Shown piece by piece: positions 6,031 to 13,383 of a stretch of 16,831 bases of DNA. The notes below the pieces were generated by a model that was not told where the DNA came from, made no database searches, and worked only from the letters and a program-made list of their open reading frames with translations. The translations under genes were made by a program, and so were the position numbers. Each line of letters begins with the position of its first letter. Position 1 is the first letter of the stretch. The stretch lies in assembly GCA_015487455.1 (NCBI GenBank), contig WFPR01000010.1, positions 1-16,831 on the forward strand. Direction: 5' to 3'. Origin of the DNA: Candidatus Bipolaricaulota bacterium (GTDB lineage Bacteria > Bipolaricaulota > Bipolaricaulia > RBG-16-55-9).

Positions 6031-7179
6031 TCACTCCCCTTCTCTTTGTCTTTGGGATTGGGATGGTCGCGTCCCTCCCTCAAGCCGCAGCAGGTGCTCG
6101 GCGATCTTCATGAACTCCTGGGCGGCGGGGGAGTCGGGTCGGCCGACGACGACGGGCACGCCCCGGTCGCCCGCCTCCCGGACCGCGGGGTCGAGCGGGA
6201 TCCGCCCGAGGAGGGGGACGCCCTGGCGCTCGGCCTCCCGCGCCCCACCCCCCTGCCCGAAGATCTCCGTGGGCCGCCCGCAGTGCGGGCAGACGAAATA
6301 GCTCATGTTCTCGACGATCCCCCAGACGGGGACGTCCAGGCGCTTGAACGTCGCGATCCCGCGCCGCACGTCGGCCAGCGAGACCGCCTGCGGGGTCGTG
6401 ACGGCGATCGAGCCCGACAGCTCGACGTCCTGGGCCAGGCCCAGCGGCGCGTCGCCCGTCCCCGGCGGGAGGTCGAGGATCAAAAAGTCCAGCTCGCCCC
6501 AGTCCGTCCCCCCGAGCAGCTCGTCGATGGCCTTGGTGATGACCGGGCCGCGCCAGATGAGCGCCTCGTCGGGCTCGACGAGCAGCCCGATGGAGATCGC
6601 CTTGACCCCGTGCCTCTCGATGGGCAGGATCTTCCGCGTCGGGCCGAGGTACGCCCGCTCCCCCTCGATCCCCAGGAGCAGCGGGACGTTCGGCCCGTGG
6701 ACGTCCGCGTCGAACAGCCCCACGCGCGCCCCCAGCCGGGCCAGCGCCACGGCCAGGTTCACGCTCACGGTGCTCTTGCCCACCCCGCCCTTGCCGCTGA
6801 AGATCGCCACCCGCGTCCGCACCCCGGGCAGCTCCACCCGCTTCCTCGCCCCTTGAGCCCGCGCTTGCGCTTGCGCGTGCGCTCGGGCTTGGGCTCGGTG
6901 GGCCGTCCCCGCGCCCGCGAATTCGATCGTGACCTCCCGCACCCCTTCGACGGCCCGCACGGCCTCCTCGACGAGCCGCCGCAGCTGCGACTTGGCGACG
7001 TACGCGGGCTTGAAGTGCAGCAGGAGGCGCACGTGGCCGTCGTCGCCGACCTGGACGCGCTCGACGAGCCCGGCCTCCGCGAGGCCGCGCTCGAGCCGCG
7101 GCAGGCGCACCCGATCGAGCGCTTCTCGGACCTTCGCCTCCAGGGCTGCCGTCGCCGGCGTCGGCGTCGGCTCGCTCAC
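6031..7179 (-). CDS. mrp: Iron-sulfur cluster carrier protein, Mrp/ApbC (NBP35) family P-loop ATPase
   Basis: This 382-residue protein joins an N-terminal DUF59-like domain (about 10-90) to a P-loop scaffold that carries 4Fe-4S clusters to apo-proteins. The deviant Walker A GKGGVGKS is at 129-136. Further on are FDADVHGPNVP (156-166), DFLILDLPPGTGD (231-243) and the cluster-bridging motif CPHC at 297-300. The GTG start (7179) overlaps the upstream regulator stop by four bases (GTGA), with a strong AAGGAGGG site. Between the two domains lies an unusual Ala-Gln/Ala-Arg linker (95-112) encoded by a six-base-period tract. The tail SQSQRQREGE (373-382) is a second such tract. The operon suggests expression tuned by the Rrf2 regulator. 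Confidence 0.95.
   Translation of the reverse strand: MSEPTPTPATAALEAKVREALDRVRLPRLERGLAEAGLVERVQVGDDGHVRLLLHFKPAYVAKSQLRRLVEEAVRAVEGVREVTIEFAGAGTAHRAQARAHAQAQARAQGARKRVELPGVRTRVAIFSGKGGVGKSTVSVNLAVALARLGARVGLFDADVHGPNVPLLLGIEGERAYLGPTRKILPIERHGVKAISIGLLVEPDEALIWRGPVITKAIDELLGGTDWGELDFLILDLPPGTGDAPLGLAQDVELSGSIAVTTPQAVSLADVRRGIATFKRLDVPVWGIVENMSYFVCPHCGRPTEIFGQGGGAREAERQGVPLLGRIPLDPAVREAGDRGVPVVVGRPDSPAAQEFMKIAEHLLRLEGGTRPSQSQRQREGE
6036..6068. repeat. Hexamer-period tract at the 3' end of mrp
   Basis: Units TCTCTT, TGTCTT, TGGGAT, TGGGAT run in register on the plus strand and encode the paired-residue tail SQSQRQREGE of Mrp. The same stretch supplies the purine-rich ribosome site of the DUF59 gene. 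Confidence 0.45.
6854..6902. repeat. Hexamer-period tract encoding the Mrp interdomain linker
   Basis: About eight consecutive six-base units (GAGCCC, GCGCTT, GCGCTT, GCGCGT, GCGCTC, GGGCTT, GGGCTC, GGTGGG) sit precisely between the DUF59-like and ATPase domains. They encode alternating Ala with Gln, Arg or His. Units vary at one to three positions, so this looks like an old or actively diverging simple repeat. Confidence 0.65.
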
Positions 7180-7691
7180 GGGACCGCCCTCCTTCTTCGT
7201 TCTCGACCGCGCTCCTCCTCGCGCTCACGCTCTCGCTCCCGCTCCCGCTCGCGAGCGCGGTGATCGCGGCGCCCTCCCGTGGCGGCGTGGAAGCCGCCCG
7301 CCAGGTCGGCCAGGGTGATCCCCTCGAGCGCCCGCTCGAAGCGCTCGTTGATCAGCTCCCAGAACTTGCTGGTCGGGCAGCCCTCCTCGATCTCGCACTT
7401 GAGCGCCGGGTCGAGGCAGACGACCAGCGCCAGGCGCCCCTCGAGCGCCTCGACGATCTCCCGGACGGAGATCGCCTCGGGGGGGCGCTTGAGCGAGTAG
7501 CCGCCGCCGCGGCCGGGGGTGGCCGCGATCAGCCCGGCGGCCTTCAGCTCCTGCATGATCTTCTCCAAAAAGGGGTCCGGGATGCGCTGGGCCGTCGCGA
7601 TCTCCGCGATCGAGACGGGCGCACCCCCGTACCGCCGGGCCAGCTCGACCATCGCCCGCAGGCCGTAGTCGCTCTTCCGCGTGATCCTCAT
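7176..7691 (-). CDS. Rrf2-family transcriptional regulator with IscR-like cysteines
   Basis: The first 135 residues are a standard Rrf2 winged-helix protein: MRITRKSDYGLRAMVELARR, a recognition helix around IPDPFLEKIMQELKAAGL (37-54), and the wing TPGRGGGYSLKRP (58-70). Three cysteines at C92, C99 and C105 (VVCLDPALKC, EEGCPTSK) correspond to the Fe-S ligands of IscR, so it probably senses cluster status. It leads an operon with mrp, a DUF59 gene and a Cys-rich gene, and likely regulates its own promoter (7721-7749). From about residue 144 to the end is an Arg-Glu dipeptide tail encoded by a six-base repeat. This tail is absent from typical family members and would be highly charged. GGAG before the ATG supports the start. 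Confidence 0.93.
   Translation of the reverse strand: MRITRKSDYGLRAMVELARRYGGAPVSIAEIATAQRIPDPFLEKIMQELKAAGLIAATPGRGGGYSLKRPPEAISVREIVEALEGRLALVVCLDPALKCEIEEGCPTSKFWELINERFERALEGITLADLAGGFHAATGGRRDHRAREREREREREREEERGRERRRRAVP
7205..7262. repeat. Hexamer-period tract encoding the Arg-Glu tail of the Rrf2 regulator
   Basis: Units CGCTCC, CGCTCA, CGCTCT, CGCTCC, CGCTCC, CGCTCG continue in register from about 7210. On the coding (minus) strand they give alternating Arg and Glu. This is the most regular of the tracts in the window. It stops before the mrp ribosome site. Confidence 0.7.
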
Positions 7692-7720
7692 GCGCGCTCC
7701 GTGTCGAGGCGATCGGGGGC

Positions 7721-7749
7721 ATTGTAGGGGGCGGCTGCGGGGCTGTCAA
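7721..7749 (-). promoter_or_regulatory. Near-consensus sigma70 promoter of the Rrf2-Mrp-DUF59 operon
   Basis: On the minus strand TTGACA (7749-7744, perfect) and TACAAT (7726-7721, five of six) are separated by exactly 17 bases. Predicted transcription starts near 7714, giving a leader of about 23 bases with GGAG before the ATG at 7691. A 6-base inverted repeat TCGAGG (7704-7709) / CCTCGA (7757-7762) flanks the promoter and could be an operator, though it may be chance. The site falls after the stop of the upstream cytochrome gene, so the operon has its own start. Confidence 0.75.
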
Positions 7750-7767
7750 CGCGCGACCTCGAGCGGC

Positions 7768-8997
7768 TTAGCGCGAGAGGAGTTGCTCGATGATCCGCCA
7801 GATCCGCGGGTCGCTGACGCTGCGGCGGGCGTTCTCGCGGGCCCTCTTGGCGGCCTCGGCGATCAGCTGGGCCGCCTCCTCCGAGCGCCCCTCGAACTCG
7901 AAGGCCAGCCCCTTCATCATCATGCGGGCGTACTCGCCGCCCGGCCCGTGGCAGGCCTCGCAGGTGACGTCCAGCGAGCGCATGAGGTCCAACAGCTCCT
8001 GGACCTGCTGGGGCTCGGGCCAGCGCCCCGTCCGCCGGGCCTCGTCGACAAGGCTCAACAGCTCCTTCCGCCGCTGGGGATCGTCGATGAACTGATTGGC
8101 GAGCACCTCGGCCAGCCAGGGGTGGTTGTACAGATAAATCTCGGGGTTGGTGCTCGTCTTCAGCTCGTCCCGGAACCAGCGCTCCACGTGCTCCTTGTTG
8201 CTGGGGGGGATGTAGCTCGTCCCCCCGGGGCGCGGGGTCGTATGGCAGGCCACGCAGGTGTTCGAGCCCACGAACTCCAGCGTCTCGCCGATGGGCGAGA
8301 CCTCGGGGCGCTCGAGGAGCGCTTGGCGCTGGGGGTTCGGGGTCTTGAAGGGCGACTCGCGCTCGCCGTAGCCCGCAGCCAGGAAGGTATCCCGGTGCAG
8401 CGCCCACCACGTCTCGATGCGTCGGATCGCCTCCTCGCGGGCCTCGGGCGGGGCGCTGAACGAGAACCCGAAGTCGTCCCCGGTCAGCCAGCGGATCGTC
8501 TCGATGCCCTTCTGGCGCACCATCTGCTTGGGGGAGCGGAGCTTGGCGAGCGCCTCCTCAAAGATCTCGGCGTAGCGGCTCAGCATGTTCTCGTGGGCGC
8601 GCTCGCTCGTGAGCGCCAGACCATCCCCGCCGTGGCAGGCGACACACCCGATCTGGTCGAACGGCATCTCCTGCACCACGGTCACGTTCTGGTGGAGCGC
8701 CAGCAGGTCCCGCAGGGGGTCCTGCTCGAAGCCCGGGACGCCCACGTTCGTGTGGCAGGCCATGCACGTCTCGACGCTGCGCCCCGGCTCGGTCACGACC
8801 TTGACCCGCTCGAGGTCGATCGTCCGCTCGATCTCCAGGCGGTCCCACAGCGAGAGCGTGCCCTTCTCCCGCCGCTTCAGCTCCGTGAGGAAGGCCCGCT
8901 GCCACTGCCGCCACTCCTGGTTGTAGCTGTCCACGGCGACGGCCATGGCGGCCAACAGCAGCACGATGCTGGCGACGGCGAAGTACTTGCGCACCAT
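7768..8997 (-). CDS. Membrane-anchored tetraheme c-type cytochrome
   Basis: This 409-residue protein has an N-terminal signal anchor (4-22, YFAVASIVLLLAAMAVAV) and four CxxCH haem-binding motifs: CMACH (78-82), CVACH (118-122), CVACH (248-252) and CEACH (346-350). It should be exported and held on the outer face of the cytoplasmic membrane as an electron carrier. The first haem pair is close together; the second pair is spread through a helical, charged region. The segment after the anchor (SYNQEWRQWQRAFLTEL) resembles the start of several multihaem respiratory cytochromes. No oxidase, reductase or haem-maturation gene is adjacent, so the partner is unknown. A purine-rich leader with AAGGAGAGAG precedes the ATG. 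I cannot assign a named subfamily. Confidence 0.88.
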   Translation of the reverse strand: MVRKYFAVASIVLLLAAMAVAVDSYNQEWRQWQRAFLTELKRREKGTLSLWDRLEIERTIDLERVKVVTEPGRSVETCMACHTNVGVPGFEQDPLRDLLALHQNVTVVQEMPFDQIGCVACHGGDGLALTSERAHENMLSRYAEIFEEALAKLRSPKQMVRQKGIETIRWLTGDDFGFSFSAPPEAREEAIRRIETWWALHRDTFLAAGYGERESPFKTPNPQRQALLERPEVSPIGETLEFVGSNTCVACHTTPRPGGTSYIPPSNKEHVERWFRDELKTSTNPEIYLYNHPWLAEVLANQFIDDPQRRKELLSLVDEARRTGRWPEPQQVQELLDLMRSLDVTCEACHGPGGEYARMMMKGLAFEFEGRSEEAAQLIAEAAKRARENARRSVSDPRIWRIIEQLLSR

Positions 8998-9004
8998 CTC
9001 GCTC

Positions 9005-9035
9005 GTCCCTTCCTTTCTCTCTCCTTTTTGTCCTT
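9005..9035 (-). promoter_or_regulatory. Purine-rich leader and ribosome binding site of the cytochrome gene
   Basis: The transcript upstream of the ATG at 8997 carries AAGGAGAGAGAAAGGAAGGG, with two or three overlapping Shine-Dalgarno-like cores and a loose six-base period. It resembles the yceD leader. The remainder of the 92-base gap to dxr holds no other gene. Confidence 0.5.
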
Positions 9036-9078
9036 GAAGGGTACCGTGGAGCTTGCGGAGCCTCTAAGACTAAGACGA

Positions 9079-9107
9079 ACTATAGCAGATCAAGACGGGG
9101 GTTTCCA
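9079..9107 (-). promoter_or_regulatory. Candidate promoter for the cytochrome gene, overlapping the end of dxr
   Basis: On the minus strand TGGAAA (9107-9102, four of six) and TATAGT (9084-9079, five of six) are 17 bases apart. The -35 lies in the last codons of dxr. Transcription would start near 9072, leaving about 75 bases of leader. Read-through from dxr is equally possible. Confidence 0.4.
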
Positions 9108-10313
9108 GAGACGCGCCCGCGCCCGCGCCCAGCGGTCCGCCTCCAAAACGTCTTCAAGATCAAGCTGGTCGGGCGGGGTGCCCGATGAGGCCAAGGAGGC
9201 GGACTCGTAGGCGGCCAGCACGGCCTCGATCAGCCTCGGGATGTCGCCGAAGGCGATCTCGCGCCTGAGGAAGCGCTCCACGGCGACCTCATCGGCCGCG
9301 TTGGCGACGGCCGGGTAGGCCCCGCCCCGCCGCCCCGCCTCGACCACCAGCCCGAACGCGGGGTAGCGCGCCCGCTCCAAGGGCCGGAACTCCAGCGCGA
9401 TGGGGGTCCCCGTGAGGTCGAACGGGGCGAGGCGCCGCGCCGCCCGCTCGGGGTACGTCAGCGCGTACTGGATGGGGATCCGCATGTCGGGCTCGCTTAG
9501 ATGGGCCAGCCAGCTCCCGTCGCCCAGCTCCACGAGCCCGTGCACGACGCTCTGCGGGTGGATCACGACGTCGAGGCGCTCGTAGGGCAGCTCGAACAGC
9601 CAGTGGGCTTCAATCATTTCTAGGGCTTTGTTGACGAGCGTGGCGGAGTCGACGGTGATCCGCGGCCCCATCCGCCACGTCGGGTGCCTCAGGACGTCCT
9701 CGGGGCGGGCCTTTGGGATTCGCTCCAGAGGCCAGTCGCGGAGCGCCCCGCCCGAGGCCGTGAGCACGACCCTTGCAACTTCTACAGAGGGGCGCCCCTG
9801 AAGCAGCTGGAAGAGCGCGCTGTGCTCGCTGTCGATCGGGATCAGCTTGGCCGAGCCGCGCTCGAGCGCCCGTCGGACGAGCGGGCCGCCCACCACGAGC
9901 GACTCCTTGTTGGCCAGCCCGACGTCGATCCCCCGCTCCAAGGCCGCCAGGGTGGGCCGGAGCCCCACCGCCCCCACCAACCCGTTGACGACCAGGTCGG
10001 GCTCCGACTCCGCTACGAGCTGCTCTAAAGCGTCGTCACCCACGAGGAAGCGCGTGGCCTTGAGGGCGTTCGGGCTTAGGCGCTCTTGAAGCGCTTGAAG
10101 GGCGTCGGGCCGGGCGAGGGCCACCCACCCGGGGCGGAACTCCTCGATCTGGCGGGCCAGCTCGTCGGGGCGCCGCCCCGAGGCCGCCAGCCCGACGACC
10201 TCGAACTCAAAGCGGGCGTCCAGCGCGCGGACGACGTCCAACGTCTGCGTCCCGATGGAGCCCGTGGAGCCGAGGACGCAAAGCCGCCTGCGCTTGACCC
10301 CTGTGGGCTTCAT
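9090..10313 (-). CDS. dxr: 1-deoxy-D-xylulose 5-phosphate reductoisomerase
   Basis: Dxr converts DXP to 2-C-methyl-D-erythritol 4-phosphate with NADPH, the committed step of the MEP isoprenoid pathway and the fosmidomycin target. The 407-residue protein shows the nucleotide-binding GSTGSIGTQTLDVV (15-28), GLVGAVGLRPT (111-121), ANKESLVVGG (134-143), metal ligands D161 and E163 in DSEHSALFQLL and E232 in KALEMIEAHWLF, ASGGALRDWP (186-195), and HPQSVVHGLVE / PDMRIPIQYALTYP. The frame runs upstream to 10481 inside ftsH, but conservation begins at MKPTGVKRRRLCVLG, so the ATG at 10313 is chosen, 28 bases after ftsH. No strong ribosome site is seen. The 3' end carries three CGCGCC-type units giving WARARARLW. 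Confidence 0.96.
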   Translation of the reverse strand: MKPTGVKRRRLCVLGSTGSIGTQTLDVVRALDARFEFEVVGLAASGRRPDELARQIEEFRPGWVALARPDALQALQERLSPNALKATRFLVGDDALEQLVAESEPDLVVNGLVGAVGLRPTLAALERGIDVGLANKESLVVGGPLVRRALERGSAKLIPIDSEHSALFQLLQGRPSVEVARVVLTASGGALRDWPLERIPKARPEDVLRHPTWRMGPRITVDSATLVNKALEMIEAHWLFELPYERLDVVIHPQSVVHGLVELGDGSWLAHLSEPDMRIPIQYALTYPERAARRLAPFDLTGTPIALEFRPLERARYPAFGLVVEAGRRGGAYPAVANAADEVAVERFLRREIAFGDIPRLIEAVLAAYESASLASSGTPPDQLDLEDVLEADRWARARARLWKPPS

Positions 10314-10341
10314 GCCGTGGGCGTTACGGCCCAAACGCGGG

Positions 10342-12269
<1,928 letters not shown>

Positions 12270-12273
<4 letters not shown>

Positions 12274-12317
12274 AGCGGGAACCCTCGCCTCAGCACAGCT
12301 TCAACAGAAATTCGCAT
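12270..12317 (-). CDS. Possible 15-residue leader ORF overlapping the ftsH start
   Basis: An ATG at 12317 opens the short frame MRISVEAVLRRGFPL, whose TGA (12272-12270) overlaps the ftsH GTG as GTGA. The ATG lies about eight bases from the predicted transcription start, the same geometry as other starts in this window. Its codons (CGA, ATT, TCT, GTT, GAA, GCT) are more AT-rich than the surrounding genes, so it may only be a leader RNA. If translated it would couple ribosome delivery to ftsH, whose own ribosome site (GAGGG) is modest. I do not recognise the peptide. Confidence 0.35.
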
Positions 12318-12331
12318 GGACGTCCGCCCAA

Positions 12332-12360
12332 ATTGTACCGGAGGCGGGGGGAACTGCAAA
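12332..12360 (-). promoter_or_regulatory. Predicted sigma70 promoter of ftsH
   Basis: On the minus strand TTTGCA (12360-12355, four of six) and TACAAT (12337-12332, five of six) are 17 bases apart. Transcription would start near 12325, giving a leader of about 52 bases that contains the possible small ORF. It lies in the 103-base gap after the dehydrogenase gene. Confidence 0.6.
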
Positions 12361-12376
12361 CGGCGTAGGCGCAAGC

Positions 12377-13306
12377 TCACGCGCCCCCGCGCGGCGCGGC
12401 GGTGGCGGCGTCGCGGAGGGCGGCGACGACCTTCTGAACGATCTCGAGGCCCGCGCGCCTTTGGGCCTCCTCCGTCTGGGCGCCGATGTGCGGCGTAAGA
12501 ATGACCCGGGGGTGGCCCCGCAGCGTTTGGTGCTTGTCGCCGGGGACGTCGGCGGCGTAGCCCCCGACCCGCCCCGCCTCGAGCGCCTCAAGCAGCGCCT
12601 CCTCGTCGACGACGTCGGCCCGCGCCGTGTTGACCAGCCAGACGCCCTCCCGGACGTCCCTCAAAAACTTCGCGTCGATGAGGCCGCGCGTCTCCGCGGT
12701 GAGCGGGACGTGGACGCTGAGCACCTCGCTCTCGCGCTTTAGGGCGTCTAAGGGGACGCGCTCGATCGGGAGGTCCCGCCCGGCCTCGGGGAGCACGTCG
12801 TAGCCCAGCACGCGCATCCCGAAGCCTAAAGCGAGCCGGGCCACCCGGCTCCCGATCCGCCCCAGCCCGATCAGCCCGAGCGTCCGGCCCTGGAGCTCCC
12901 GGCCGTAGCGCTGGAGCTTCTCGCGGGCCCGGAACGCCTCGGGGAGGTGGCGGGCCAGCGCCAGCATCAGCCCCATGGTGAGCTCGGCCACGGCGTTGGC
13001 GTTCGCGCCGGGCGCGTTCAACACGCGCACGCCCCGCGCGCGAGCGGCCTCGACGTCGATGTTGTCGAGGCCGGTGCCCGCCCGCCCGACCACCTTCAAG
13101 CGCTCGGCCCGCTGCAGCACGGCCGCGTCGACGCGGGTGCGCCCCCGCACGATCAGCGCGTCGACCGCCCCGATCGCCTCGAGCAGCGCCTCCCGCGGGA
13201 TGTCGGGCTGCACGCTCAGCTCGACGTCGGGCTGAGCCTGGAGCCATCCCAGCGCGTCGGGGTGGAGCGGGTCGCTGACCAGCACCCGGAACCGGAATCG
13301 AGCCAT
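12377..13306 (-). CDS. serA: D-2-hydroxyacid dehydrogenase, short D-3-phosphoglycerate dehydrogenase type
   Basis: The 309-residue product has the two-domain fold of NAD-dependent D-2-hydroxyacid dehydrogenases and no C-terminal ACT domain, like short PGDHs that start serine synthesis. RAGTGLDNIDVEAARARGV and NAPGANANAVAELTMGLMLA match PGDH closely. The nucleotide motif GLGRIG is at 147-152, the ribose-binding Asp near 170, catalytic R229 in NTARADVVDEEAL, and catalytic H273 in LTPHIGAQTEEAQ. The usual catalytic Glu region (DVFxxEP) is instead DVPGDKHQT (253-261), shorter and without Glu, so substrate or activity may differ. I chose the ATG at 13306; upstream in-frame starts at 13318 and 13327 lie at or before the -10 box. 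Confidence 0.85.
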   Translation of the reverse strand: MARFRFRVLVSDPLHPDALGWLQAQPDVELSVQPDIPREALLEAIGAVDALIVRGRTRVDAAVLQRAERLKVVGRAGTGLDNIDVEAARARGVRVLNAPGANANAVAELTMGLMLALARHLPEAFRAREKLQRYGRELQGRTLGLIGLGRIGSRVARLALGFGMRVLGYDVLPEAGRDLPIERVPLDALKRESEVLSVHVPLTAETRGLIDAKFLRDVREGVWLVNTARADVVDEEALLEALEAGRVGGYAADVPGDKHQTLRGHPRVILTPHIGAQTEEAQRRAGLEIVQKVVAALRDAATAAPRGGA

Positions 13307-13317
13307 GACGGGGGCCA

Positions 13318-13346
13318 TTTGTAGCACGGAGGGCGCGGACGCGCAA
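13318..13346 (-). promoter_or_regulatory. Predicted promoter of the D-2-hydroxyacid dehydrogenase gene
   Basis: On the minus strand TTGCGC (13346-13341) and TACAAA (13323-13318) are 17 bases apart, matching consensus at three and four positions. The ATG at 13306 lies 11 bases after the -10, so the leader would be only about 3-5 bases and no ribosome site fits. Its -35 almost abuts the -35 of the divergent gene. Confidence 0.45.
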
Positions 13347-13348
13347 GC

Positions 13349-13377
13349 TTGGCAGGGGGAGCGCGCTTTGCTATGAT
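13349..13377 (+). promoter_or_regulatory. Strong predicted promoter of the large secreted protein
   Basis: TTGGCA (13349-13354, five of six) and TATGAT (13372-13377, five of six) are 17 bases apart. A GTG lies six bases after the -10, where transcription should begin, and an in-frame ATG follows at 13393. This is one of the best promoter matches in the window. Confidence 0.65.
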
Positions 13378-13383
13378 GGCGCC

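Noticed and set aside
7205..7262. Possible CRISPR or tandem repeat array
   Set aside because: Units are six bases with no spacers and lie inside the coding end of a regulator.
5686..7263. 525-codon plus-strand open frame
   Set aside because: Antisense to DUF59 and mrp, both clear families; composition is a shadow pattern rich in Arg, Pro, Leu and His.
7681..9210. 509-codon plus-strand open frame
   Set aside because: Antisense to the tetraheme cytochrome, whose haem motifs and signal anchor show the minus strand is coding.
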